A stretch of DNA of 64,000 nucleotides, taken from positions 3,572 to 67,571 of the forward strand of contig CAZBIC010000038.1 in the NCBI GenBank assembly GCA_964491875.1. The letters run 5' to 3'. This DNA comes from JADJPG01 sp964491875 (GTDB lineage Bacteria; Verrucomicrobiota; Verrucomicrobiia; Limisphaerales; JADJPG01). This document shows, piece by piece, positions 16,355 through 26,390 of this stretch (position 1 is the first letter of the stretch; every line of letters begins with the position of its first letter). The position numbers were made by a program, and so were the translations under genes. Under the pieces are notes generated by a model. That model searched no databases and had not been told where the DNA came from. It saw nothing but the letters and a program-made list of their open reading frames with translations.

Positions 16355-19300
16355 ATGAACGGCGAAACTCGCACGGCGCTCGGGCGTTTGGTTCCGATTC
16401 TCCTCCTCGGATTCCTCCTGAGTTGCGCTTGGTCGGCTCACTCCGCTCCATCGCCGGCCAATCGGCTGACCTACCTCGACGAGTTTTCCGATCCGTTCCA
16501 CCCGTCGCACACGTTCCCGAAGCTCGTGACGCCACAGTGGGTCGGGGAGGACGGCGTCGAGGTCGTCGTGACGTATGGCATCGACGACATGAGCGGGCAC
16601 GCGAACTACGAGCGCTACCTGCGTCCGATGCTGGAGCGTTTGAAGCGAATCGATGGCCGCGCGCCCGTCAGCATCTTCAGCAATTCACCGAAGTCCGACG
16701 AACCGCACCTTCAGCAATGGCTGAAGGAAGGACTGACTTTCGAGGCGCACACGCTCAGTCATCCGTGCCCGATTCTCGGCCAGCGCAGTTTCACCAATGC
16801 GGCGAAGACCTTCCACGGCTGTGTCGACTTGTTGAATCACATCCCTGGCAACGCGCCGCTGGCCTTCCGCACGCCGTGCTGCGATTCGATGAACAGCGCA
16901 AGCCCGCGTCTGTTTGCGGAGCTCTTCACAAGGACGAACAGCGCCGGGCAGTTCCTGCGCATGGATTCCTCGGTGACGATGGTGTTCACCACCAACGATC
17001 CGGCGTTGCCGCGTGAACAGTTGATGGAGGCGGACGGACGCGACCGATTCCGTAAATACGTTCCGTTCCCGGCGTTCTCCACCACGATCGAGAATTATCC
17101 CTACCCGTATGTCCACACGGGATTCATCTGGGAGATGCCGTTCGTGGCGCCGAGCGACTGGCAGTCGCAGAACATTCAGGGCAACGCGAGCCCGAAGTTG
17201 CTGGAGGATTGGAAGGTCGCGCTCGATCTCGTCGCGCTCAAGCAGGGCACGTTCAACTTCGTCTTTCATCCGGCGTCATGGAGTTCGCCGACGCAGCACG
17301 TGGCATTTATCGACTACGCCGCGGAGCGCTATGGCGCGAAGGTGAAGTTCCTCAACTACCGCGAAGCGCACGATCGCCTGACGACGAACTTGCTCGCCGG
17401 TCAACCGCTACGCGCGGCGGATGGTTCGGACAATGGCGTGCGTCTGCTCGACCTGAACGGCGACGGTTACATGGATGTGGTCATCGGTAATGCGCAGCGG
17501 CGCCAGACGCGAGTGTGGCAACCGGAACGGAAGCGCTGGGTGGAATCGGATTTCCCGGTGCGACTGGATCGTCCTGGCGCCCGATTTGGTGTAATCGCCA
17601 ACGGCTCCGTCATCATGCTGGTCCGCAATGAGCACGAGTCCGGCGCATGGCGATTCGACGGCGGGAAGTGGTCGGCTGACGCCGATCTGTTGCGGGGTTT
17701 GGAACTGGATGGCCAGCCAATCTTCACCGCCCGCGATGGTCGCGATCGCGGCGTGCGCTTGCGCGATGTGGATGCGGACGGCGCGTGCGAACTCATCGTC
17801 GGCAATGAATCCCAGAACGCGGTCTTCTCGTGGGATGCCGGCGGTCGCACGTGGAAACGACAGTCCTACGGCCTGCCGCCGGGTGTTTCCATCGTCAACG
17901 TCCGCGGCGAGGACAACGGCCTGCGCTTCGTGGACTTCAATGCCGATGGCGCGGACGATCTCATCTTCTCGAACGAGGAACGCTATCACCTCGCGCTGAT
18001 GGTTCCGAAGCTCGTGCTCGGATTTCACCCGGGCTGGTCGCGCGAAGTCATCAGCGGAGCGCGCGGGCAGTTGCCGGAGATTCCCCAAATCGTTCGCGGC
18101 GGCGCGGCACGAAATAACGGCGTGTGGTTCGCGAAGGGCGAGATGTGGGTGCAGAACGAAGACGTCGCGCATCTGCCGAACATCGTGCAGCGGCATTCGT
18201 TCGCCGAACTGCTCTCGGGGTTTCAACCGCCTGCGTTGTCGCCGTCGGAGTCACTCGCGACGATTCAAGTGCCGACGAACTTCGTCGTGGAACTGGTCGC
18301 CGCCGAGCCGCTGGTTCAAGACCCGGTGTTCGTCGAGTGGGGTGAGGATGGCCGGATGTGGGTCGTGGAGATGCGAGATTACCCGTTGCCGGTCGATGGC
18401 AAATCTCGCGGCGTCGTGAAGTTTCTCGAAGATGCGGACGGCGATGGGCGCTACGACAAGGCGACGGTCTTCGCGGAGAACCTGAGCTTCCCGAACGGGG
18501 TCATCCCGTGGCGCAAGGGCGTTCTCATCAGCGCGTCGCCGGACATTCTTTACGCGGAAGATACGGACGGAGATGGACGCGCGGATCGAGTCGAGAAGCT
18601 GTTCAGCGGGTTCAAAGTGTGGAACCAGCAGCATCTCTGCAACGGCTTCGACTACGGCCTCGACAACTGGCTCTACGGTGCGAATGGCGACAGCGGCGGC
18701 GTGGTGGTGTCCGCGAAGACCGGTGACAAGGTGAGCATCAGCGGGCGGGATTTTCGCTTCCGACCAGACACCGGCGAGTTCGAGGCCATCGAGGGCCAGA
18801 CGCAGTTCGGCCGGCATCGCGATGATTGGGGGAACTGGTTCGGCAACGCGAATCCGGTCTGGCTCTGGCATTACTGGATTCCGGAGCACTACGTGAAACG
18901 GAACCGCCGGCTCGCCATCGATCGCATGCGCCGCGAGACCGCGACGTATCCGGATGCCGGGCGCGCATTCGCCATCGGGCGCAAACAGCAACGCATGAAC
19001 GACGTCGGCATGGCGGGTCACGTCACCTCTGCGAACAGCGCGACGCCGTATCGCGATGAGTTGTTCGGCAATGACTTCGCCAATGCAGTGTTCATCAGCG
19101 AACCTGTGCACAATTTGGTCCGGTGCGAAGTGCTGCAGCAGGACGGCGTTTCCTTCACCAGCACACGCTGGAAGCCGGAGCAGGCGCGGGAGTTTCTGGC
19201 CTCCACGGATCCGTGGTTCCGCCCGACCGGGATGAAGATCGGCCCCGACGGCGGGCTGTACATCGCCGACATGTATCGCCAATACATCGAGCATCCCGAG

Positions 19301-21541
19301 TGGATTCCGGATGACGTGAAACGCCGCGTGAACCTTCGCGCTGGTGAAGAGAATGGTCGCATCTACCGCGTGTATCCGAAGGGAACCAAGTTGCGCGCTA
19401 CGCCGCGACTCGATCGTCTGAGCGCAGTCGAATTGGTCGCGGCGATGGATCATCCCAACGGCTGGCAACGCGACACGGTGCAACGACTGCTCGTCACGCG
19501 ACGCGACCCGGATGCGACAGAGCCGTTGCGACGGCTCAGTGTGGACGCGACGAATGCCAAGGTGCGATTGCAGGCGCTCTGCACGCTGGATGGGCTGGAG
19601 GCGTTGACCTCAGAGCTGCTGGTCGCGACGTTGAAGGATCCTCATCCTGCGGTTCGCGAACACGCTGTCCGGCTCAGCGAAGGCGCGATGAGCGATGGCA
19701 AGCCGCGGCTGACCAGGTCGTTGGTGGATGCCATTCGTGCTCGCGTGGCCGACGATGATCTTCGCGTTCGCTTCCAGCTCGCGTTGTCGCTGGGCGAATG
19801 GGATGACGTTCGCGCGGCGGAATCTCTCGCGAAACTGGCCGTTCGCGACGCTGCGAATGGCGACGTGGTGACGGCCGTCATGAGCTCAGCGACCCGGCGC
19901 CCAGCCGAGCTGTTCGCGGCGCTGGCGGATGGCGGCGCGGCTCTCGGCGCGCTGGAACGATTGACGGGGCAGCTCGTTCAGCTGATCGCAACCAGTCCTG
20001 ATCCGAAAGTGCTCTCGCAGGTTCTCGATCGCTTCCGGCGTCCGGCGAACTCCGAAAGCGGCGAATACGCTGCGTGGCAGCTCAGCGCATTCGCTCAATT
20101 GATTCGTGGACTCGAAGCCTCCGGACGGAGCGGCGCAGAACTTCGCGATGTCTTCGCCGTTCTCCCGCCACTGTTGAGCGCGGCGAGAAAGATGGCGCTC
20201 AATCCGGCTGCAATAGTGTCCGTGCGCTCGTCCGCGCTCAGCCTGCTTGGGCGGGATGAGAAAAGTGAGACCCAGGATTCCGTTGCGCTGGTGGGTTTGC
20301 TGCGGCCGCAGAATCCCCCGGCGTTGCAGGGTGCGGCGTTGACGCGGCTGGGGCAGCTGCGCGGCGAATCCGTGACTCAGGCGCTTCTCGAAGCGTGGCC
20401 CGGTCTCACGCCCGCGCTGCGCGAACAGGCGGGCGAAGTGTTGCTGCGTCGTACGAATTCGACGCGCGCGTTGCTGGAGCGACTCGAAACCGGCGCGGTC
20501 CCTACCTCGGATCTGGCGGCGGGACTTCGGCAGCGGTTGCTGACGCATTCGGATGAAGCGGTGCGCGAACGGGCGCGAAAACTTCTCGCGCCTCCAGAAA
20601 ACGCAGAACGCGCCCAGCTGGTCGCCCGTTACTTGCCGGAAGTACGCGCGGCCAAGGGTGATGCGGCACGCGGCGCGGCGTTGTATGCGCAACATTGTGC
20701 GGCGTGTCATCGGCTCGGCGGCGAAGGGCAGGGCGCGGCACCGGATCTCGCGTCCGTCGTGGATCGTTCGCCGGAGCGGATGTTGATCGCCATCTTGGAT
20801 CCGAGCCGGGCGGTGGAGGATCGCTATTTGAACCAGCTCGCGCGCATTCGGGGCGGCGATGAAATCTCCGGGATGCTCGCCGGCGAAAGTGCGAACAGCA
20901 TCACACTCGTCAGCCCGGGTGGAACTCGCGAAACCATATTGCGCACCGATCTCGAATCGCTCACCAGCACGCGGCTCTCGCTGATGCCAGAAGGATTTGA
21001 GCAGCTGCTGAAACCGCAGGACATCGCCGACCTGATCGCGCATCTGGACGCGCGCGCCGTTCCTCCGCGGCGTTTCGCCGGCAACGTGCCGTCGCTCGTT
21101 CGCGCCGATGCGAATGGCGCGTTGCGCTTGCTCCCATCCAATGCGGAGATCTACGGCGACGGTATTGCGCTGGAAACGCAGCATGGGAACCTCGGCAGTT
21201 GGAATGGCGCCGACGCTCGCGCGGCGTGGTCCATCGAGGTGCCGAAGGCAGGCGCCTATGACGTGTGGCTGCAATGGGCCTGCGACGAGAACGAGGCCGG
21301 GGACGGATTCCGTTTTCAGATCGGCGATCGCGCGGTGGCGGACAAGATTCCCGCCACGGGTTCGTGGGATACTTATCGCGCGGCGAAAATTGGGCGCATC
21401 GAATTGCCGGGCGGCCGGCAGCGGGCGGTCTTCCAGCCCGAGCCTGGATTACGCGGGTACCTCGTTGATCTTCTGGAAGTGCGACTCGTGCCCGCCGCGT
21501 CCGAGAAACCCATCTTCGCGCCGGTGAGCGCAGGGAAGTGA
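16355..21541 (+). CDS. Giant secreted mosaic: deacetylase-like, FG-GAP, PVC dehydrogenase-like, HEAT, cytochrome c
   Basis: A 1728-residue exported protein. The N-terminal signal has a Cys (FLLSC) but only a weak lipobox. Domains in order: a polysaccharide-deacetylase-like region (about 60-340; VTYGIDDMSG and EAHTLSHP); FG-GAP/VCBS calcium-loop repeats (about 355-570; DLNGDGYMDVVIGN near 366, DVDADGACELIVGN, DFNADGADDLIFSN); the PVC membrane-bound-dehydrogenase-like beta-propeller (about 625-1040; VFVEWGEDGRMWVVEMRDYP, GLYIADMYRQYIEHP); HEAT-like helical repeats (1045-1430); a haem domain with CAACH at 1448-1452 and PDLASVVDRSPERML; and a C-terminal carbohydrate-binding-like domain (about 1590-1720). 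It is divergent from the PSD1/DUF1501 operon, suggesting a shared polymer-oxidation theme. The deacetylase fusion is unusual. Confidence 0.88.
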   Translation: MNGETRTALGRLVPILLLGFLLSCAWSAHSAPSPANRLTYLDEFSDPFHPSHTFPKLVTPQWVGEDGVEVVVTYGIDDMSGHANYERYLRPMLERLKRIDGRAPVSIFSNSPKSDEPHLQQWLKEGLTFEAHTLSHPCPILGQRSFTNAAKTFHGCVDLLNHIPGNAPLAFRTPCCDSMNSASPRLFAELFTRTNSAGQFLRMDSSVTMVFTTNDPALPREQLMEADGRDRFRKYVPFPAFSTTIENYPYPYVHTGFIWEMPFVAPSDWQSQNIQGNASPKLLEDWKVALDLVALKQGTFNFVFHPASWSSPTQHVAFIDYAAERYGAKVKFLNYREAHDRLTTNLLAGQPLRAADGSDNGVRLLDLNGDGYMDVVIGNAQRRQTRVWQPERKRWVESDFPVRLDRPGARFGVIANGSVIMLVRNEHESGAWRFDGGKWSADADLLRGLELDGQPIFTARDGRDRGVRLRDVDADGACELIVGNESQNAVFSWDAGGRTWKRQSYGLPPGVSIVNVRGEDNGLRFVDFNADGADDLIFSNEERYHLALMVPKLVLGFHPGWSREVISGARGQLPEIPQIVRGGAARNNGVWFAKGEMWVQNEDVAHLPNIVQRHSFAELLSGFQPPALSPSESLATIQVPTNFVVELVAAEPLVQDPVFVEWGEDGRMWVVEMRDYPLPVDGKSRGVVKFLEDADGDGRYDKATVFAENLSFPNGVIPWRKGVLISASPDILYAEDTDGDGRADRVEKLFSGFKVWNQQHLCNGFDYGLDNWLYGANGDSGGVVVSAKTGDKVSISGRDFRFRPDTGEFEAIEGQTQFGRHRDDWGNWFGNANPVWLWHYWIPEHYVKRNRRLAIDRMRRETATYPDAGRAFAIGRKQQRMNDVGMAGHVTSANSATPYRDELFGNDFANAVFISEPVHNLVRCEVLQQDGVSFTSTRWKPEQAREFLASTDPWFRPTGMKIGPDGGLYIADMYRQYIEHPEWIPDDVKRRVNLRAGEENGRIYRVYPKGTKLRATPRLDRLSAVELVAAMDHPNGWQRDTVQRLLVTRRDPDATEPLRRLSVDATNAKVRLQALCTLDGLEALTSELLVATLKDPHPAVREHAVRLSEGAMSDGKPRLTRSLVDAIRARVADDDLRVRFQLALSLGEWDDVRAAESLAKLAVRDAANGDVVTAVMSSATRRPAELFAALADGGAALGALERLTGQLVQLIATSPDPKVLSQVLDRFRRPANSESGEYAAWQLSAFAQLIRGLEASGRSGAELRDVFAVLPPLLSAARKMALNPAAIVSVRSSALSLLGRDEKSETQDSVALVGLLRPQNPPALQGAALTRLGQLRGESVTQALLEAWPGLTPALREQAGEVLLRRTNSTRALLERLETGAVPTSDLAAGLRQRLLTHSDEAVRERARKLLAPPENAERAQLVARYLPEVRAAKGDAARGAALYAQHCAACHRLGGEGQGAAPDLASVVDRSPERMLIAILDPSRAVEDRYLNQLARIRGGDEISGMLAGESANSITLVSPGGTRETILRTDLESLTSTRLSLMPEGFEQLLKPQDIADLIAHLDARAVPPRRFAGNVPSLVRADANGALRLLPSNAEIYGDGIALETQHGNLGSWNGADARAAWSIEVPKAGAYDVWLQWACDENEAGDGFRFQIGDRAVADKIPATGSWDTYRAAKIGRIELPGGRQRAVFQPEPGLRGYLVDLLEVRLVPAASEKPIFAPVSAGK

Positions 21542-21636
21542 ATCATCGAAGCGCCGGTGGGTGAGGGTGGTGCAACGTTGGATTTCTCGTCCGCCGGAAG
21601 AGGGTTTGTGGCGCATAAACCGTTGCGCCGGAGAAC

Positions 21637-21882
21637 CTCCCGGTGGCTGCAAAGCCTCAGCCGCGTTTCGGGAGGTGTTCCGAGACTCTGCGGAACGCCA
21701 GCCGGAACGCGGGAGACGTTCCGAGGAACCGCGGAACTTCAGCCGGGTTCCGGGAGGAGTTCCGACAAACTGTGGAACGCCAGCCTGAACGCAGGAGGCG
21801 TTCCACAGATCTGGGGAACCTCAGCCGGAACGCGGGAGACGTTCCGCAGGACCGTGGAACCTCAGCCAGGTTCCGGGCGAGG
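21637..21882 (+). repeat. Tandem array of six 41-bp units
   Basis: Five clear 41-bp units start with TTCC at 21678, 21719, 21760, 21801 and 21842, and a degenerate unit precedes them (21637-21677). The consensus is TTCC-N9-GGAAC-N1-CAGCC, then GGAACGC or GGGTTCC, then GGGAG. TTCC/GGAA pairs allow each unit to form hairpins. The 41-bp period is not a multiple of 3, so the array is not coding. There are no unique spacers, which rules out CRISPR. Confidence 0.9.
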
Positions 21883-21935
21883 GACAGTTTTCCGTCGGAA
21901 AACCGGCCGGGACCCGAGAAAAGCACAACCCGTCC

Positions 21936-21984
21936 GTGAACCCCTCGCCCTGAAGGCGCGGATGACCGGAGCCGGTGGGCAGCG
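21936..21984 (+). repeat. 49-bp dispersed repeat, copy 1
   Basis: Matches 24288-24336 at 41 of 49 positions by eye, in the same orientation; the conserved core is GAAGGCGCGGATGAC here and GGAGGCGCGGATGAC in copy 2. It lies between the 41-bp array and the end of the beta-propeller gene. The rest of 21542-22050 holds no gene. Confidence 0.75.
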
Positions 21985-22050
21985 CGACACGGAGAAGGTG
22001 AAGGGCATGTTGCGATTGAGCGCGGCTGCCGTTGGTAACGACACTGTCTT

Positions 22051-24060
22051 TTACGGAGAAACCGCGCGATAAAACTTCTGCGATGCGGATGGGAAGGTGG
22101 AGATAACCATTCGGACGGCCTCCTGTGTCATGGTAAAGCTGGAGACGTTTTCCCAATTACTGGCGGAAAGATCGTCGGTCTGCTGCAATCGGTAGGCGCG
22201 TCCCAATTCGCCGCCGGTGAACGTCAGCGTGAATTCGCCTGCTGCCGCATCGTAGGCTCCGCTCAACGACGGCCCAAACGGATCAGATTGAAGGATCATC
22301 CCGGACCCGCCATACAGCATGAACGTACCGTTCAGATGACTCAGGCCTTTGATGGTGTACGTCGAACCATAATCCTGGCCGGTCCACTTCCGTCCGTCCG
22401 TTGAGCGATACAGCCTCCGCGTGTAATCCCCGTCTGTCGCGCGGATATAAAACGTCCCGCTGCCAAACGCGATGCCCATGATCCCGGGATAATCCAGCGT
22501 CACATCCTGCGCGGTCCACATTTCGCCGTCCGGCGAAGTCAGCACCGTGCTGGTCGCGCCCACCGCCACAAACTGCCCGTTGCCGAACGCCACGCCTTCG
22601 AGATCATCCAAATCCCCCGTCTGCTGCAACGCCCAGTTCGAGCCGTCCACCGAAGTCAAAATCGTTCCTCCTGCACCCACCGCCACGAACCGATCCTTTC
22701 CATACGCCACATCCTTCAGCGCGCGATCCGTGTTGGAAGCCGGCCCCTGCCACGTCCCGCCGTCCGGCAGCGTGCGAATCGTCCCCTCGTCTCCTACCGC
22801 CACAAAACGTCCCGCTCCATGGGCCACGCCGTGCAACGTCCGCCCCGTGCCCGAATTCATCGCCGACCACGCCTCGCCATCGGTGGAACGCATTACCTGT
22901 CCGCCGGCTCCCACCATCATCAACACTCCGTTGCCCAGCGCCACGTCGCGGCCATCCACCGGACCATGCACAGGCGTGAACGTCCGCGCGTTCGATGAGA
23001 CAAGAATCGTATCCCCCACAAACACGTACTTTCCATTGTGATAAACCCCGGCCGTCAGATTGAAGCTTCGGTCCCCGCCTGTGCGCTCCCAGTTCACGCC
23101 ATTCGTCGAGCGCGCCACCTCGCCCATTTCGCCCACGCCCACGTAGATGCCGTTGCCATGCGCCAGACTGCGCAGCGTCGCCAGATGCCCCACCTCCAGA
23201 TGCGTCCAGTTGGTCCCGTCGCTGGAGATGGAAACTTCATCCACCTCGTAAGTTGGCTCCTTGCGGGACGTCAACATCACCACACGGTCATCCCCTGCTG
23301 CCGACCCGCGCGGGAACGGCACTGTAGGCTCCACGCTCCAGGTCTTGCCATCCACCGAAGAATACGTCCTGGCATCATATCCCGATCCTGGTGAGCCCGA
23401 GTAATATCTCCCCGTCACAAAGAACTTTCCCTTCGCATACACCAGCCCCAAGTGATTCGCCGGCGCTGAAATCGTATGCGCCGTCCACGCCGCGCCGTCC
23501 ACCGATACCAGCGCGTTCGTTTGATGATCGATGATCACAAACACCCCGTTGCCAAACGCGACCTCATGCAAGTACGGCGTGCTCGGATTCACATTGCTTT
23601 GATGCGTCCAATTCACCCCGTCCGGTGAACGCGTCACCCCGCCTCCGTTGTCCACCACCACAAACCACCCGTTGCCATACGCCACATCGTAAAAAATCTC
23701 CCCCGTGCCCGAATCCCGCAACGCCCAGCCATCCCCCTCCGAACTCACCACCGCCCCGGAGTATCCCACCGTCACAAACCGTCCCCCGCCAAAGGCCATC
23801 GCATACATCCACCCCGTCTCCGGCATCAGCTCCCGCGACCAGTCCACCCCGTTGGTCGTCACAAACGCATACCCCAGCCCGTCCGTCGTCACGAACCGCC
23901 CGTCCCCGAACGCCAGCTTGCCCAACGAATTCCCCGTCGGATACGGATTCCGCCAATGAAACTTCCCTCGCTCCTCTGCGCGCCCCTCGCCCAGGCCCGC
24001 CGCCAATACCAGAACCGTCAACATGTGAAATAAATGCCCCTTCGCCAGATGAATCCTCAT
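22051..24060 (-). CDS. Secreted beta-propeller-like repeat protein
   Basis: A 669-residue exported protein. The ATG at 24060 gives a clean signal peptide (MRIHLAKGHLFHMLTVLVLA, cleavage near residue 30); the frame runs on to a GTG at 24123 without added sense. The body consists of about 13 repeats of 38-45 residues, pattern V-A-F/Y-G-N-G-x-F-V-x-V-G...G...S-x-D-G-x-x-W-T, typical of BNR/Ycf48-like beta-propeller blades. The C-terminus (about 605-669; FTLTFTGGELGRAYRLQQTD then NWENV, ending FYRAVSP) is a module also seen on other secreted proteins of the window. Ligand unknown. Flanked on both sides by related intergenic repeats. Confidence 0.82.
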   Translation of the reverse strand: MRIHLAKGHLFHMLTVLVLAAGLGEGRAEERGKFHWRNPYPTGNSLGKLAFGDGRFVTTDGLGYAFVTTNGVDWSRELMPETGWMYAMAFGGGRFVTVGYSGAVVSSEGDGWALRDSGTGEIFYDVAYGNGWFVVVDNGGGVTRSPDGVNWTHQSNVNPSTPYLHEVAFGNGVFVIIDHQTNALVSVDGAAWTAHTISAPANHLGLVYAKGKFFVTGRYYSGSPGSGYDARTYSSVDGKTWSVEPTVPFPRGSAAGDDRVVMLTSRKEPTYEVDEVSISSDGTNWTHLEVGHLATLRSLAHGNGIYVGVGEMGEVARSTNGVNWERTGGDRSFNLTAGVYHNGKYVFVGDTILVSSNARTFTPVHGPVDGRDVALGNGVLMMVGAGGQVMRSTDGEAWSAMNSGTGRTLHGVAHGAGRFVAVGDEGTIRTLPDGGTWQGPASNTDRALKDVAYGKDRFVAVGAGGTILTSVDGSNWALQQTGDLDDLEGVAFGNGQFVAVGATSTVLTSPDGEMWTAQDVTLDYPGIMGIAFGSGTFYIRATDGDYTRRLYRSTDGRKWTGQDYGSTYTIKGLSHLNGTFMLYGGSGMILQSDPFGPSLSGAYDAAAGEFTLTFTGGELGRAYRLQQTDDLSASNWENVSSFTMTQEAVRMVISTFPSASQKFYRAVSP

Positions 24061-24206
24061 AAGAAATGGCTTTCGCGTGATTGAACTGCTGCTGGTGAAC
24101 TTCAAACCAATGACACACCCCACCGGCTGCGCAAGGGGGAAACTGCCATCCGCTCCGCGTGATTTTGGAGGGTATCTTCCTTCCTGCGAGGGACAACCCG
24201 GTAGAA

Positions 24207-24239
24207 TTGCCCTTCAGCCGCGTTGCGGGAGAAGGGCAA
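24207..24239. repeat. Solitary hairpin related to the 41-bp array
   Basis: TTGCCCTT (24207-24214) is an inverted repeat with AAGGGCAA (24232-24239). The core between them, CAGCCGCGTTGCGGGAG, matches the degenerate first unit of the 21.6-kb array. Apart from this and the next repeat, 24061-24452 shows nothing. Confidence 0.6.
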
Positions 24240-24287
24240 CTTTCTTCAGGCGGCCCAGCTGGGGAATACAGAAAATGGCATCAGGCC

Positions 24288-24336
24288 GCGAACCCTTCGC
24301 GCCGGAGGCGCGGATGACGGTAGCCGGTGGGAAGCG
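24288..24336 (+). repeat. 49-bp dispersed repeat, copy 2
   Basis: Direct-orientation partner of 21936-21984. Array-like unit and 49-bp element occur in the same order on both sides of the beta-propeller gene. Confidence 0.75.
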
Positions 24337-24452
24337 TCAGCTCACCCACCGATAACTGAGCGCTGCTGTGGTCGCGGAACCAGCCGCAGCGCGTGCGGGA
24401 TTTTGAGCGCTGCTGCGACTGGTGCTCTGCACACCCTCTGCAACAGTCGACA

Positions 24453-26390
24453 TCACTGGGATTTCACCCTGAAGAGCCGTTCTGTTTCCACAGCCGGGCG
24501 ATCCGTGTAATCCACCACGCCATTAACACCGGCCGGTTTGGTCTCCAAATCAGACCATGCCTCGCCAAAGGCCGGCGTGACTTCCAATGCGTAATCTGTT
24601 CCCGGAATTCCTGCGTAGCGGAGACGGACGTTCCCGTTGGACAGACGCTGGATGGTGAGGAAGGTCGCCTCGACGGCTCCAATATCCGAGCGCGCTCCTT
24701 GTGCACGCGGCACGCCGCGTTGATCGATTGCAGGTGCAGTTAAGTCGTCCCCAGCGTCAATGGCCGGACTGCCGTTGAGCGGAGCCATGGTGAGAGTCGG
24801 ACCGCCGTTGTTGGCAAGCGGGCTCAAGTTTGCATCTATTCCCACCAAGCTCGTGGATGCGTTAAAATGAAAGTCGGCTTCATCTGTAAGGTTGTAGCCG
24901 GCGTCTACAAGGCTGCCGTTGCACCCATTTCCAACACCGCTGGTTGTCAGGATTGAGTTATGCAACGAAACGGAGTTGGATTCAGAGAAGAGATTGTTTG
25001 CATGATTGGTTCCTGTGAAGCCAGGAAAGCCGGGCAATCCATTCGGATACCAATTACACGAGCCGCCTGCAGCACCTCCATTACCGTTGGTTCCTGCGCG
25101 TCCAAGGTTCGACGAGATCGTGCAATTACCGATTCGGGCATCTGATGCAGTTAAATGAATTCCGGCTCCAAGGACAGCGCCTCCGTTTCCGCCATTCCCG
25201 CCATTGCCGCCCACTCCACGCGGGGGAAGGCCCGGGCAACTCCCTCCGTCGCCTCCTTTTCCTCCATCACCAGCGATTGCAAGGTTATGGAAAAAAGTCG
25301 TGTTCGTGGCCGAAAAAGCGCATGAATCCACATGAACGGCTGCTCCAGATGTTTCTCCTCCAGTTCCTCCCGAACCACCGTTCCCGCTAACATCTACCGA
25401 GCTGCCATATCCTGTTTTCCCAGGTGCACCTGCGCCACCAGATGCGAGATTTCGGGAAAATGTGCTCCTTGTCACGATCAACTCGGAAAAGATGCTGTAA
25501 ACAGCACCTCCATGTGCGGATCCTCCGGCACCACCTCCCCCTCCATGAAAATCTCCGCCGCCATTGCCCCCCATTCCACCTCGACAGTTGTTTTCATCGA
25601 ACCATGTGTTGGAAATTCTTAAGACACCCGTGTTGAAAATTGCTGCGCCAGCACCGGGTCCGCCATGAGCTCCAGAAACCGGAAAAGATATTCTCAATGG
25701 GGCATCCCCACCCCTGCCTCCGGATGCGCTATTCTGCAAGAACTTGGAGTTAAAAATGTCTGCTATCCCAGAATTTAGAATCGCGCCGCCGAAGCCGTCG
25801 CCTCCAACGGTTGGCCCTAAATAAACGTAGCCGTCTCCGCCAGTTGCACGATTCCCCTCGAACACGCAATTGGTCACAGCCAGTTCACCGACATTAAAAA
25901 TTGCTCCGCCTTTTCCAGCTGATGATCGAGGGCTGCCCGGAAATGAACCATCACCATTTCTTCCAACGGCGGTGTTCGCTAAAAAAATGCAATCGATCAC
26001 CTTTACGGTTCCGGTGTTGGCAATGGCTCCGCCGATTCCGTCATACGGATCAACTGCCAGACCTCCCGAAGAAACCCCTTCCCGGAGTATTATGTTATGG
26101 AGGGTCAAATTCGCGCCGGTTGTCACATTGAATATGCGGGTTATTGTGCCGCCGCTGAGAGTTAGATTTTGGTTACCTCCATCGAGTTTAACAATGTTTG
26201 TTACAGTAATTGGATTGGTCACCAGGATAGTGCCACCACAGGCGAAATGGACGGTGCCTCCTGTGGCGATCGCTGAGCGCAGGCTGGCCTCATTACAATC
26301 TGTCACCGTGACCGCTTTTCCAGAGCTTGCGGCTGCGAGATAAAAAGGGAGGATTACAGCCGATAACAGCGTGGCGCGTTGAGTCTTCAT
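24453..26390 (-). CDS. Secreted right-handed beta-helix protein (Pmp/choice-of-anchor-like)
   Basis: A 645-residue exported protein. A signal peptide (1-26) leads to TDCNEASLRSAIATGGTVHF, the opening typical of predicted extracellular beta-helix proteins. Residues 60-500 are Gly/Asn/Thr-rich short coils with GGAI-N and NCxFxxNxAxGGxGG motifs, as in polymorphic outer-membrane and pectate-lyase-like beta helices. A segment NGGPTLTMAPLNGSPAIDAG...QRGVPRAQG...DIGAVE (about 540-590) is the usual end of such proteins, followed by the GxxGxDYALEVTPAFGEAWSDL C-terminal module and FRVKSQ. Surface or secreted; possible adhesin or polysaccharide-binding role. Substrate not inferable. Confidence 0.85.
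   Translation of the reverse strand: MKTQRATLLSAVILPFYLAAASSGKAVTVTDCNEASLRSAIATGGTVHFACGGTILVTNPITVTNIVKLDGGNQNLTLSGGTITRIFNVTTGANLTLHNIILREGVSSGGLAVDPYDGIGGAIANTGTVKVIDCIFLANTAVGRNGDGSFPGSPRSSAGKGGAIFNVGELAVTNCVFEGNRATGGDGYVYLGPTVGGDGFGGAILNSGIADIFNSKFLQNSASGGRGGDAPLRISFPVSGAHGGPGAGAAIFNTGVLRISNTWFDENNCRGGMGGNGGGDFHGGGGGAGGSAHGGAVYSIFSELIVTRSTFSRNLASGGAGAPGKTGYGSSVDVSGNGGSGGTGGETSGAAVHVDSCAFSATNTTFFHNLAIAGDGGKGGDGGSCPGLPPRGVGGNGGNGGNGGAVLGAGIHLTASDARIGNCTISSNLGRAGTNGNGGAAGGSCNWYPNGLPGFPGFTGTNHANNLFSESNSVSLHNSILTTSGVGNGCNGSLVDAGYNLTDEADFHFNASTSLVGIDANLSPLANNGGPTLTMAPLNGSPAIDAGDDLTAPAIDQRGVPRAQGARSDIGAVEATFLTIQRLSNGNVRLRYAGIPGTDYALEVTPAFGEAWSDLETKPAGVNGVVDYTDRPAVETERLFRVKSQ

Noticed and set aside
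21637..21882. CRISPR-like array
   Set aside because: Units follow each other directly with no spacers, and there are no cas genes.
21557..22072. A 171-codon open frame over the 41-bp array
   Set aside because: The repeat period is 41, so the array opens several frames at once; the translated product is repeat-derived and has no start signal or domain.
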